64,000 nt of DNA, taken from Inquilinus sp052113205 (GTDB lineage: Bacteria > Pseudomonadota > Alphaproteobacteria > DSM-16000 > Inquilinaceae). Of the stretch, positions 8,268 to 16,882 are shown piece by piece. The stretch is from positions 1-64,000 of the forward strand of contig NZ_JBFRCU010000020.1 of the NCBI RefSeq assembly GCF_052113205.1. Direction: 5' to 3'. The position numbers and the translations under genes were made by a program. Positions within the stretch are counted from its first letter, which is position 1; every line of letters begins with the position of its first letter. A model generated the notes under the pieces. That model did not search any database, was not told where the DNA came from, and worked only from the letters and a program-made list of their open reading frames with translations.

Positions 8268-9566
8268 ATGACGCCGCCGCGGTTGACCCGCAGGCACGCC
8301 CTGAAGGTCGGGATCGGCGTCGCCGGTCTCGCCGCAGCCGGGCTGGACCGTCCCGCAAGGGCGGCGGAGGCGCAGCTGCGCATGGCCTGGTGGGGCTCGA
8401 AGGCGCGGGCCGACCGCACCGCCGCGGCGAACCGGCTCTATGAGGCGGCGCATCCGGCGGTGTCGATCAAGGGCGAGACCATGGGCTGGCCCGACTACTG
8501 GCCCAAGCTCGCCACCCAGGCGGCCGGCGGCAACGCCCCCGACCTGATCCAGATGGATTACGGCTACATCGTCGAATACGCCCGGCGCGGCCTGCTGCTG
8601 CCGCTCGACGACTACATGCCGTCGGTCCTGACGATCGCGGATTTCGGCGCCGCGGCAATCGATTGCGGCCGGGTCGACGGCAAGCTGTACGGCGTCAATC
8701 TCGGCCTCAACTCGACCGCCTTCATCTATGACGAGGAGACGCTGCGCAGCATCAGCGCCGAGATCCCGGCCTGGGACTGGAGCTGGGACCAGTGGGGCGC
8801 CTGGTCGCTGCGGGTCGCTCAGGCCTCGAAGCGCGACGGCTATTGGGGGCTGCAGGATGCCGGCGGCCTGGCGCCGTCGCTGGAGTGCTGGCTGCGGCAG
8901 CAGGGCATGGCGATGTACACGGCCGAAGGGCAGCTCGGCTTCGGCGCGGCCGAGGCCGCCGGCTGGTACGGCTTCTGGCACGAACTGCGCCAGAAGGGCG
9001 CGATCCCGTCGGCCGATGTCCAGGCGCTCGACAAGGGCGGCGCGACCGAGACCTCGATGCTGGCCCTCGGCCATGCCGCCGCGATCTCCACCAACTCGAA
9101 CCAGCTGGTCGCGCATCAGGCGCTGGTGCCGACCAGGCTCGGCCTGACCATGCAGCCCAGCGGCGGCCCGGACGCCAAGCCCGGGCAGTTCATGAAGCCG
9201 TCGATGCTGTGGAGCGTCGCTGCCCGCAGCAAGCAGGCCGAGGAAGCGGTGCGGGTGGCGAGCTTCTACGTCGCCGACGGCGAGGCCGCCAAGCTGCTGG
9301 GGGTCGAGCGCGGCATCCCGGCCTCGGCGGCGATGCGCGCCGCGATCGCGCCGGGGCTGGAGGCGCTGGACCGGGCCATGCTCGACTATGTCGACTTCAT
9401 CGCCGACAAGGTCGCGCCGCTGCCGCCGTCGCCGCCCAAGGGCACCGGTGAGGTCGGCATCCTGCTGCGGCGGATCAACGAGCAGGTCGGCTTCGGTCAG
9501 ATCTCGGCGGAGGAGGCCGGCCGCCAGTTCATCACCGAGGCTGCCGCCATCCTCGGCCGCAGCTGA
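8268..9566 (+). CDS. Sugar ABC transporter substrate-binding protein 1 (Tat-exported)
   Basis: A 432-residue family-1 extracellular solute-binding protein. The N-terminus has a twin-arginine signal (RRHALK at 8-13, then a hydrophobic stretch ending in ARAAEA), so it is folded before export to the periplasm. The mature part begins RMAWWGSKARADRT and has the family's two-lobed layout with the WDWSWDQWGAWSL hinge-region pattern and a MQPSGGPDAKPGQ loop. It is the first gene of the rightward operon, behind an AGGAGGAACGCG ribosome-binding region. The next gene encodes a close paralogue, roughly two thirds identical by eye. Confidence 0.92.
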   Translation: MTPPRLTRRHALKVGIGVAGLAAAGLDRPARAAEAQLRMAWWGSKARADRTAAANRLYEAAHPAVSIKGETMGWPDYWPKLATQAAGGNAPDLIQMDYGYIVEYARRGLLLPLDDYMPSVLTIADFGAAAIDCGRVDGKLYGVNLGLNSTAFIYDEETLRSISAEIPAWDWSWDQWGAWSLRVAQASKRDGYWGLQDAGGLAPSLECWLRQQGMAMYTAEGQLGFGAAEAAGWYGFWHELRQKGAIPSADVQALDKGGATETSMLALGHAAAISTNSNQLVAHQALVPTRLGLTMQPSGGPDAKPGQFMKPSMLWSVAARSKQAEEAVRVASFYVADGEAAKLLGVERGIPASAAMRAAIAPGLEALDRAMLDYVDFIADKVAPLPPSPPKGTGEVGILLRRINEQVGFGQISAEEAGRQFITEAAAILGRS

Positions 9567-9624
9567 ACCCGACACCACCAGCGCCTTCGGAGAGAAGAGG
9601 CGCGAACGACAGGAGGAACACGAG

Positions 9625-10920
9625 ATGGCGAGACTGATCACGAACCGCAGACAGGTGCTGAAGCTGGGCGCCGCCCTGGGCGGAATGGCCGCCTCCGGAC
9701 TGTCGATGCCGGCTTTGGCCCAGGACAAGCGCGTGCGCATGTTCTGGTGGGGCTCGAAGGAGCGGGCCGACCGCACCGCCAAGGTCAACAAGCTATATGA
9801 GGCCGCCCATCCCGGCACGGCGATCAACGGCGAGACGCTGGGCTGGCCCGACTACTGGCCGCGCCTGGCCACCCAGACCGCCGGCCGCAACGCGCCCGAC
9901 GTGATCCAGATGGATTACCGCTACATCGTCGAATATGCCCGGCGCGGCGCGCTGCTCCCGCTCGACGAGTACCTGCCGTCGGTCCTGAAGATCGAGGATT
10001 TCGCCAAGCCGGCGATCGATTGCGGTCGCGTCGAGGGCAAGCTCTACGGCGTCAATCTCGGCAACAACTCGACCGCCATCGTCTACGATGCCGAGACGCT
10101 GCAGCAGATCGGCGTCGAGGAGCCGAGCTGGGAGTGGAGCTGGGCGCAATGGGGCGACTGGTCGCTCAAGGTCGCCGAGGCCTCGAAGCGCGACGGGTTC
10201 TGGGGCATCGGCGACTGCGGTGGCATCGAGCCGGCGCTCGATTGCTGGCTGCGGCAGAAAGGCAAGGCGCTGTACACTGCCGAAGGTCGTCTCGGTTTCG
10301 ACGTCGACACCATGACCGAATGGTTCGGTTTCTGGCACGAGCTGCGGCAGAAGAAGGCGATCCCACCGGCCGATATCCAGGCGTTGGACAAGCAGTCGCC
10401 GGAGACCAGCATGCTGGCCCTGCTCCATTCCGCCGCGATCATCACCAACTCGAACCAGCTGGTGGCGCATCAGGTGCTCAGCAAGACCAAGCTGAAGATG
10501 ACGATGCAGCCGAGCGGCGGCCCGGGAGCCAAGCCCGGCCAGTATCTGAAGCCGTCGATGCTGTTCAGCATCGCCGCCCGCAGCCAGGTCGCCGAGGAGG
10601 CGGTGCGGGTGGCCAATTTCTACGTCACCGATGTCGAGGCCGGTAAGGTGCTCGGCGTCGAGCGCGGCGTGCCGGCGTCGAAGACGCTGCGCGAGGCGGT
10701 GGNGCCGACGCTCGACGAGCTCAGCCGGGCGATGCTCGACTACGTCTCCTTCATCACCGACAAGGTCGGCGACCTGCCGCCGTCGCCGCCGAAGGGCGCG
10801 GGTGAGATCAACTTCCTGCTGAAGCGGGTCAACGAGCAGGTCGGCTTCGACCAGGCGGCCCCGGCCGATGCCGCCAAGCAGTTCGTCGACGAAGCCAACA
10901 GCATTCTCGATCGCGGGTGA
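9625..10920 (+). CDS. Sugar ABC transporter substrate-binding protein 2 (tandem paralogue)
   Basis: A 431-residue paralogue of the preceding protein, with a Tat signal (NRRQVLKLG) and cleavage near ALAQD. The start is the ATG after AGGAGGAACACGAG; the longer upstream frame overlaps the previous gene and is not used. Conserved blocks WWGSK.RADRT, GWPDYWP, IQMDY.YIVEYARRG and LPPSPPKG.GE are shared, while ligand-loop residues differ, suggesting duplication followed by specialisation. One codon contains an N (residue about 360). The stop codon is 4 bases before the permease start. Two binding proteins feeding one permease pair would widen the substrate range. Confidence 0.92.
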   Translation: MARLITNRRQVLKLGAALGGMAASGLSMPALAQDKRVRMFWWGSKERADRTAKVNKLYEAAHPGTAINGETLGWPDYWPRLATQTAGRNAPDVIQMDYRYIVEYARRGALLPLDEYLPSVLKIEDFAKPAIDCGRVEGKLYGVNLGNNSTAIVYDAETLQQIGVEEPSWEWSWAQWGDWSLKVAEASKRDGFWGIGDCGGIEPALDCWLRQKGKALYTAEGRLGFDVDTMTEWFGFWHELRQKKAIPPADIQALDKQSPETSMLALLHSAAIITNSNQLVAHQVLSKTKLKMTMQPSGGPGAKPGQYLKPSMLFSIAARSQVAEEAVRVANFYVTDVEAGKVLGVERGVPASKTLREAVXPTLDELSRAMLDYVSFITDKVGDLPPSPPKGAGEINFLLKRVNEQVGFDQAAPADAAKQFVDEANSILDRG

Positions 10921-10924
10921 CGCC

Positions 10925-11857
10925 ATGACCGTTGCGGTGCAGGCCTCAGGCAGGGTGGAACGGGCGCGGGGGAGGCGGCGGATCACGTCCCGCACCCTCT
11001 CGGGCTACATGTTCCTGACGCCATGGCTGATCGGATTCATCGGCCTGACCGCCGGGCCGATCCTGGTCTCGCTCTACCTGTCCTTCACCGATTTCGACCT
11101 GCTGCAGAGTCCGAACTGGGTCGGGGCGGCGAACTATGTCCGGATCGCCACGGCCGATCCGAAGTTCCTGTCCTCGATGAAGGTCACCTTCCTGTTCGTG
11201 CTGTTCGCGGTGCCCTTGAAGCTGGCCTTCGCCCTCGGCGTAGCGATGCTGCTGAACAAGGGCATCGCCGGGCTGCCGGTGTACCGCGCCCTGTTCTACC
11301 TGCCGTCGCTGCTGGGCGCGAGCGTCGCCATCGCCGTGCTGTGGCGGCAGCTCTTCGCCGGCAACGGGCTGATCAACCAGGCCCTGGCGCTGGTCGGCAT
11401 CCACGGGCCCAGCTGGATCTCCAACCCGAACTACGCGCTGTCGACGCTGGTCGTCCTCAGCGTCTGGCAGTTCGGGTCGCCGATGATCATCTTCCTCGCC
11501 GGCCTCCGGCAGATCCCGCGGGACCTGTATGAGGCGGCGGCGATCGACGGCGCCACGCCCTGGAACCGGTTCTGGCGGATCACCCTGCCGCTCTTGACCC
11601 CGGTGGTGTTCTTCAACGCCGTGATCCAGACGATCGAGGCGTTCAAGGCCTTCACCCCGGCCTTCATCATCAGCGAGGGCACGGGCGGGCCGATCGACTC
11701 CACCCTGTTCTACACCCTGTACCTCTACCAGGAAGCCTTCAGCAATTTCCGCATGGGCTACGCCTCGGCGCTGGCCTGGGTGCTGGTGGTGATCATCGCG
11801 CTGTTCACCGCCTTCTCCTTCCTCTCGGCACGCTACTGGGTGCATTACGATGAGTGA
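10925..11857 (+). CDS. Sugar ABC transporter permease 1 (MalF/UgpA-like)
   Basis: A 310-residue inner-membrane protein with six predicted helices. The cytoplasmic EAA loop that docks the ATPase is visible as DLYEAAAIDGATPWNRFWRITLPLL (EAA followed by G at the usual spacing). The start is the ATG producing MTVAVQASGRVERARG, 4 bases after the binding-protein stop; an in-frame ATG further upstream lies inside that gene. It forms the channel with the next gene's product. The operon contains no ATPase gene, so the energy subunit must be shared with another sugar transporter elsewhere. Confidence 0.93.
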   Translation: MTVAVQASGRVERARGRRRITSRTLSGYMFLTPWLIGFIGLTAGPILVSLYLSFTDFDLLQSPNWVGAANYVRIATADPKFLSSMKVTFLFVLFAVPLKLAFALGVAMLLNKGIAGLPVYRALFYLPSLLGASVAIAVLWRQLFAGNGLINQALALVGIHGPSWISNPNYALSTLVVLSVWQFGSPMIIFLAGLRQIPRDLYEAAAIDGATPWNRFWRITLPLLTPVVFFNAVIQTIEAFKAFTPAFIISEGTGGPIDSTLFYTLYLYQEAFSNFRMGYASALAWVLVVIIALFTAFSFLSARYWVHYDE

Positions 11858-12713
11858 TATGGCCCTCGGCGATCCGGTCCGCCGGCCGCTGTCGCGGTCG
11901 CTGCTGATCCACGTCGCGCTCTGCCTCTGCTCGCTGGCGATGCTGTATCCGCTGCTATGGATGCTGGCCAGCTCGTTCAAGGACGACAGCCAGATCTTCT
12001 CCTCGGCCTCGCTGTGGCCGGAGAGCTTCAGCCTCGACGCCTATGTCCGAGGCTGGAGCGGGCTCGACATCAGCTTCGGCCAGTTCTTCTGGAACTCGGC
12101 GGTGATCTCGGGGCTGTCGGTGGTCGGCAACGTCTTCGCCTGCTCGCTGACCGCCTTCGCCTTCGCCCGGCTGCGCTTCCCCGGCCGCGGCTTCTGGTTC
12201 GCGCTGATGCTGGGCACGCTGATGCTGCCCTATCACGTGACCCTGATCCCGCAATACGTGCTGTTCCTGCAGCTCGGCTGGGTCGACACCTTCCTGCCGC
12301 TGGTGGTGCCGAAATACCTGGCCTCGGACGCGTTCTTCATCTTCCTGATGGTGCAGTTCTTCCGGGGCCTGCCGCGCGAGCTGGACGAGGCGGCGATGAT
12401 GGACGGCTGCAGCCCGTGGAAGATCTACTGGAAGATCATCATGCCGCTGTCGAAGCCGGTGCTGGCCACGGCGGCGATCTTCTCCTTCATCTGGACCTGG
12501 GACGATTTCTTCGCGCCCTTGATCTACCTGAACGACATGGGTTCCTACACGGTCCAGCTCGGCCTCAGGAACTTCGTCGATTCCACCGGCAAGTCGGACT
12601 GGAGCGCGCTGTTCGCCATGTCCGTGCTGACCCTGCTGCCGGTGTTCGTGTTCTTCCTGTTCTTCCAGCGCCTTCTGATCGAGGGCGTCGCCACCACCGG
12701 CATGAAACGCTGA
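11850..12713 (+). CDS. Sugar ABC transporter permease 2 (MalG/UgpE-like)
   Basis: A 287-residue inner-membrane protein, six helices, with the EAA loop ELDEAAMMDGCSPWKIYWKII and the C-terminal MalG-type ending GVATTGMKR. Its ATG overlaps the end of permease 1 by 8 bases, indicating translational coupling. It completes the heterodimeric channel for the two tandem binding proteins. The next gene, a Gfo/Idh oxidoreductase, starts 13 bases later in the same operon, linking uptake to oxidation. Confidence 0.93.
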   Translation: MSDMALGDPVRRPLSRSLLIHVALCLCSLAMLYPLLWMLASSFKDDSQIFSSASLWPESFSLDAYVRGWSGLDISFGQFFWNSAVISGLSVVGNVFACSLTAFAFARLRFPGRGFWFALMLGTLMLPYHVTLIPQYVLFLQLGWVDTFLPLVVPKYLASDAFFIFLMVQFFRGLPRELDEAAMMDGCSPWKIYWKIIMPLSKPVLATAAIFSFIWTWDDFFAPLIYLNDMGSYTVQLGLRNFVDSTGKSDWSALFAMSVLTLLPVFVFFLFFQRLLIEGVATTGMKR

Positions 12714-12726
12714 ACCGGGACCCCGA

Positions 12727-13743
12727 ATGACCATCCGCTTCGCCGCCATCGGCATCAATCACAACCACATCTTCGGGCAGGTCGACGCGCTGCTCGGCGC
12801 CGGGGGCGAGTTCGTCGCCTTCCATGCGCCGGAAGACGACCTCGCCGGCCCGTTCCAGACCCGCTACCCGCAGGCGAAGCGCGTCTCCGACCCGCGCGCC
12901 ATCCTGGACGACCCGTCGATCAAGCTGGTCACCTCGGCCGGCATCCCGGCCGACCGGGCGCCGCTCGGCATCGCCGTGATGCGGGCCGGCAAGGACTATC
13001 TCTCCGACAAGCCGGGCATGACCTCGCTGGAGCAGCTGGCCGAGGTGCGGCGGGTGCAGGCCGAGACCGGCCGGATCTACTCGATCTGCTACTCCGAGCA
13101 CTTCCAGACCCGGTCGACCGTCAAGGCGGGCGAGCTGGTGCAGGCCGGGGCGATCGGCAAGGTGATCAACACCGTCGGGCTGGGGCCGCACCGCCTCAAC
13201 GCCAAAACGCGGCCGGACTGGTTCTTCCAGCGGGCCCGCTACGGCGGCATCCTGACCGACATCGCCTCGCACCAGTTCGAGCAGTTCCTGTTCTTCGCCG
13301 GCACGCTCGATGTTGAGGTCGCCTCGGCCGCGGTCGCCAACCGCGGCAACCCGGGGACGCCGGAGCTGCAGGATTTCGGCGAGGCGCTGCTGCGCACCCC
13401 CGACGCCACCGGCTACATCCGGATCGACTGGTTCACGCCGGACGGGCTGCCGACTTGGGGCGACGGGCGGCTGACCATCCTCGGCACCGAGGGCTATATC
13501 GAGCTGCGCAAATATGTCGACCCGACCGGCCAGCCGGGGACCGACCACCTGATCCTGGTCGACGGCAAGGGGATGCAGCGGATCGACTGCAGCAATGTCG
13601 AGCTGCCCTTCGGCCGGCAGCTGGTCGCCGACGTGCTGGAGCGGACGGAGACGGCGATGACCCAGGAGCATTGCTTCAAGGCGATGGAGCTGGCGCTGAC
13701 GGCGCAGGCGATGGCGGAAGCGACCGCCGGACGGAGGGCATAG
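12727..13743 (+). CDS. Gfo/Idh/MocA family oxidoreductase C (divergent motifs)
   Basis: A 338-residue member of the family with atypical signatures. The first loop reads AIGINHNHIFG where other members have GxGxxG, and the usual EKP is SDKP (DKP at 94-96). The C-terminal domain retains GGILTDIASHQFEQF, containing the D and H expected near the substrate. Either the dinucleotide preference or the chemistry may differ from the other three family members in this cluster. It lies directly behind the ABC permeases and 2 bases before oxidoreductase D, so the pair is probably co-translated. Confidence 0.88.
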   Translation: MTIRFAAIGINHNHIFGQVDALLGAGGEFVAFHAPEDDLAGPFQTRYPQAKRVSDPRAILDDPSIKLVTSAGIPADRAPLGIAVMRAGKDYLSDKPGMTSLEQLAEVRRVQAETGRIYSICYSEHFQTRSTVKAGELVQAGAIGKVINTVGLGPHRLNAKTRPDWFFQRARYGGILTDIASHQFEQFLFFAGTLDVEVASAAVANRGNPGTPELQDFGEALLRTPDATGYIRIDWFTPDGLPTWGDGRLTILGTEGYIELRKYVDPTGQPGTDHLILVDGKGMQRIDCSNVELPFGRQLVADVLERTETAMTQEHCFKAMELALTAQAMAEATAGRRA

Positions 13744-13745
13744 GA

Positions 13746-14828
13746 ATGGCGGTTCGTAACGTTGCCGTGATCGGTCTCGGCGTCGGCCGTGGCCACATCG
13801 CCGAAGGCTACGCCGCCCATCCGGACAAGTTCCGGGTCGAGGCGATCTGCGACCTGAACCCGGACCGCCTGACCGAGATCGGCGACGAGTTCAACATCCC
13901 GGTGCGGACCACCCGCTTCGACGAGATCCTGCGCATGCGGGAGATCGAGGTGATCGACATCTGCACCCCGCCGACCGTGCATATCGGACAGGTCTTGGCG
14001 GCGCTGGAGGCCGGCAAGCAGGTGATCTGCGAGAAGCCGCTGGTCGGGTCGCTGGCCGATCTCGACCGCGTGGTGAAGGCGGAGGCCGAGGCGCCGGGCC
14101 GGGTGATGCCGATCTTCCAGTACCGCTATGGCGACGGGCTGCAGCAGGCCAAGCGTATCGTCGAGGCCGGCATCGCCGGCAAGCCTTACCTCGCCACGGT
14201 GGAGACGCACTGGAATCGCGGCGCGAAATACTATTCGGTGCCCTGGCGCGGCCGGCTCGACACCGAGCTGGGTGGCGTGCTGCTGACCCATGCCATCCAT
14301 TCGCACGACATCATGACCTGGCTGATGGGGCCGGTGGCCTCGGTCTATTGCCAGACCGCGACCCGAGTGAACCCGATCGAGGTCGAGGACTGCGCCGTCG
14401 CCAGCGTGGTGATGCAGAGCGGCGCGCTGGTCTCGCTGGCCGCCACCCTCGGCTCGCAGGTCGAGATCAGCCGGCTGCGCTTCTGCTTCGAGAACGTGAC
14501 CTTCGAGAGCGGGCTGAAGCCCTATGCCCCGGGCGACGGCCCCTGGCAGATCACCCCGGCCTCGCCGGAGATCGCGCAGCGGATCGAAGGCGCGCTGGCG
14601 GATTGGGAGCCGGTGCCGTCGCGCTTTGCCGGCCAGCTCGGCCGCTACCACAAGGCGCTGGAGACCGATGGCCCGCTGCCGGTGACGCTCGACGACGCCC
14701 GCCGGTCGCTGGAACTGGCGACGGCGCTGTTCCATTCTGCGGAGACCGGCGTGGCCGTCGACCTTCCGATCGGCCGCGACCATCCCAAATACGCCGATTG
14801 GCGTCCGCAGCCGAAAGCCGTGGCATGA
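13746..14828 (+). CDS. Gfo/Idh/MocA family oxidoreductase D
   Basis: A 360-residue dehydrogenase with a standard Rossmann loop (VIGLGVGRGHIAEGY, from residue 8), the DICTPPTVH strand and EKP at 96-98. The C-terminal domain has GGVLLTHAIHSHDIMTWLMG, where the histidines would contact the substrate. The start is the ATG giving MAVRNVAVIG, two bases after the previous stop; the longer reading of this frame overlaps oxidoreductase C. The final codons overlap the start of the uronate isomerase gene (ATGA), so the isomerase is translationally coupled to it. Confidence 0.9.
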   Translation: MAVRNVAVIGLGVGRGHIAEGYAAHPDKFRVEAICDLNPDRLTEIGDEFNIPVRTTRFDEILRMREIEVIDICTPPTVHIGQVLAALEAGKQVICEKPLVGSLADLDRVVKAEAEAPGRVMPIFQYRYGDGLQQAKRIVEAGIAGKPYLATVETHWNRGAKYYSVPWRGRLDTELGGVLLTHAIHSHDIMTWLMGPVASVYCQTATRVNPIEVEDCAVASVVMQSGALVSLAATLGSQVEISRLRFCFENVTFESGLKPYAPGDGPWQITPASPEIAQRIEGALADWEPVPSRFAGQLGRYHKALETDGPLPVTLDDARRSLELATALFHSAETGVAVDLPIGRDHPKYADWRPQPKAVA

Positions 14829-16228
14829 GCCTGCACCCGGACCGTCTCTTTTCACCGGAACCAACCCAGCGCGGCATCGCCCGGCGCCTCTATGCCGAGG
14901 TCGCCGGGCTGCCGCTGATCAGCCCGCACGGCCACACCGATCCGGCCTGGTACGCGAAGAACGAAGCGTTCCCGGATCCGGCGTCGCTGCTGATCATCCC
15001 GGACCACTACATCTTCCGCATGCTCTACAGCCAGGGCGTGAAGCTGGAGGATCTCGGCGTGCCGCGGCGCGACGGCGGCCCGGTCGAGGCCGATCCGCGG
15101 GCGATCTGGCGCCGCTTCGCCGAGCATTGGCATCTGTTCCGCGGCACCCCCACCCGGATGTGGCTCGATCACACCTTCGAGACCCTGTTCGGGGTGGAGG
15201 AGCGGCTGAATCCGGCCAGCGCCGACCGGATCTACGACCGCATCGCCGACCGGCTGACCCGGCCGGAGTTCCGGCCGCGGGCACTGTTCGAGCGCTTCAA
15301 CCTCGAAGTCATCGCGACCACGGAATCGCCGCTCGACCCGCTCGACCACCACCGCGCCATCCGCGATAGCGGCTGGAAGGGCAGGGTGATCACCGCCTTC
15401 CGCCCCGATCCGGTGGTCGACCCGGAATTCGACGGCTTCCGCGAGGGGCTGCAGACGCTGGGCGAGATCACCGGCGAGGACACGCATTCCTGGCGCGGCT
15501 ATCTCGCTGCCCTGCAGCAGCGCCGGGCCTTCTTCAAGGAGATGGGCGCGACCTCGACCGATCACGGCCACCCGACCGCGGCGACGGCCGATCTCGACCC
15601 CGTGCCGGCGGTGACGCTGTTCGAAAAGATCGTCACCGGCCATTTCGAGCCGCACGACGCCGAGCTGTTCCGCGCCCAGATGCTGACCGAGATGGCGCGG
15701 ATGAGTCTCGAGGACGGGATGGTGATGCAGATCCATCCGGGCTCGTTCCGCAGCCACAACCCGACGCTGCAGCGCGAATTCGGCCGCGACAAGGGCGCCG
15801 ACATCCCGACCCGCACCGATTATGTCCGGGCGCTGAAGCCGCTGCTCGACCGTTTCGGCAACGAGCGGGAGCTGTCGGTGATCCTGTTCACGCTGGACGA
15901 GAGCACCTATGCGCGCGAGCTGGCGCCGCTGGCCGGGCACTATCCGACCCTGCGGCTCGGCCCCCCCTGGTGGTTCTTCGACAGCCCCGAGGGGATGCTG
16001 CGCTTCCGCGAGCTGGCGACCGAGACGGCCGGCTTCTACAACACCGTCGGCTTCAACGACGACACCCGCGCCTTCCCCTCGATCCCGGCCCGCCACGACG
16101 TCGCCCGCCGCATCGACTGCCGCTACCTGGCCCAGCTGGTCGCCGAGCACCGGCTGGACGAGGACGAGGCGGCGGAGGTCGCGGTCGACCTGGCGTACCG
16201 GCTGCCGAAGACGGCATATAGGCTGTAA
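14825..16228 (+). CDS. uxaC: Glucuronate isomerase family protein (UxaC-like)
   Basis: A 467-residue amidohydrolase-fold enzyme, the usual length for uronate isomerase, which interconverts D-glucuronate with D-fructuronate and D-galacturonate with D-tagaturonate. The metal-binding H35-x-H37 is in SPHGHTDP, and DHYIFRMLYSQGV, TDHGHPTA and the GPPWWFFDSPEGM segment match the family. The variant SPHGHTDP differs from the enterobacterial FDYHCHLPP, so this is a separate subgroup and its true substrate may differ. It is the last gene of the rightward operon; a repeat element follows. It gives the best clue that the imported compound is uronate-like. Confidence 0.85.
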   Translation: MSLHPDRLFSPEPTQRGIARRLYAEVAGLPLISPHGHTDPAWYAKNEAFPDPASLLIIPDHYIFRMLYSQGVKLEDLGVPRRDGGPVEADPRAIWRRFAEHWHLFRGTPTRMWLDHTFETLFGVEERLNPASADRIYDRIADRLTRPEFRPRALFERFNLEVIATTESPLDPLDHHRAIRDSGWKGRVITAFRPDPVVDPEFDGFREGLQTLGEITGEDTHSWRGYLAALQQRRAFFKEMGATSTDHGHPTAATADLDPVPAVTLFEKIVTGHFEPHDAELFRAQMLTEMARMSLEDGMVMQIHPGSFRSHNPTLQREFGRDKGADIPTRTDYVRALKPLLDRFGNERELSVILFTLDESTYARELAPLAGHYPTLRLGPPWWFFDSPEGMLRFRELATETAGFYNTVGFNDDTRAFPSIPARHDVARRIDCRYLAQLVAEHRLDEDEAAEVAVDLAYRLPKTAYRL

Positions 16229-16245
16229 GGACCAGCCTAAAGAGC

Positions 16246-16342
16246 CGTCATTGCGAGGAGGCGAAGCCGACGAAGCAATCCAGGGCCGGTGCGAGCGGCC
16301 CTGGATTGCTTCCCCCGGCTCAAGACCGGGGTCGCAATGACG
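16246..16342. repeat. Palindromic repeat family B, copy 1
   Basis: Begins CGTCATTGCGAGGAGGCGAA and ends GGTCGCAATGACG; the inner part pairs GCAATCCAGGGCC with GGCCCTGGATTGC. A second copy is at 38308. It follows the last gene of the sugar-acid operon and may form a long stem-loop at the transcript end. Confidence 0.85.
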
Positions 16343-16364
16343 ATGAAGTCGTGGACCGTCGGTA

Positions 16365-16778
16365 TCAGCCGGCCCAGGTCTCCTGCAGGTGCCGCCACAG
16401 CACAACATCGCCTCGCGCCTCCAGCAGGGCAGTCGACCGCCGCAGGCTCTCGACGCCATGGACGCTCTGCCATTCGTCATAGGTGCACAGGCGGAAGCCG
16501 CCGGGCAGGACAAGGCGCACCGCGGCGTTGCGGATCTCGATCCGGAACGGTGCGGCCGGATCGGCATGCACCCCGCGCGCCTGGCGCAGCCAGCCGGTCA
16601 CCGCGGCCCGGTCCAGCACTGCGCCGTCCGGGGCGATCAGCGTGAAGTCGGAGGGCCAGGCCGGCTCGGCCCGGGCGAACTCCGCCGGATCGGTCGCGGC
16701 ATCGCCCAGCCAGCGCTCGAAGAACCGGTGCAGCCGCTCGACTTCGCCGAGGCAGCGGTCGCCGATCGGGTCGTTCAT
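16365..16778 (-). CDS. SnoaL/NTF2-like hypothetical protein
   Basis: A 137-residue protein with the look of a DUF4440/SnoaL-like cone-shaped domain: helices at the start (RCLGEVERLHRFFERWLG), FTLIAPDGAVLDRAAVTGWL, then strands ending CTYDEWQSV and VLWRHLQETWAG. Such domains bind small hydrophobic ligands or act as steroid-isomerase-like enzymes; no function is assigned. The ATG giving MNDPIGDRCL is preferred because the longer in-frame start (MGTAQTPDLY) adds a segment unlike the family. It stands alone, divergent from the AI-2E transporter gene. Confidence 0.7.
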   Translation of the reverse strand: MNDPIGDRCLGEVERLHRFFERWLGDAATDPAEFARAEPAWPSDFTLIAPDGAVLDRAAVTGWLRQARGVHADPAAPFRIEIRNAAVRLVLPGGFRLCTYDEWQSVHGVESLRRSTALLEARGDVVLWRHLQETWAG

Positions 16779-16882
16779 GTCGGGCCTCGTCCACAGCGTT
16801 TGATTGACTTTTGTCCGATAAAGGTCCGGAGTCTGGGCGGTACCCATTGCGCGCGCATCCGTCGAGAGCAGGCTTTCCCATC

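Noticed and set aside
10703..10703. Single N in the second binding-protein gene (also at 17613, 44466, 48848)
   Set aside because: The reading frame stays intact on both sides, so these are unresolved bases rather than frameshifts or pseudogene lesions.
16779..16847. Longer start for the SnoaL-like protein
   Set aside because: The extra 23 residues (MGTAQTPDLYRTKV...) do not fit the domain and the region is needed as promoter for the divergent transporter gene.
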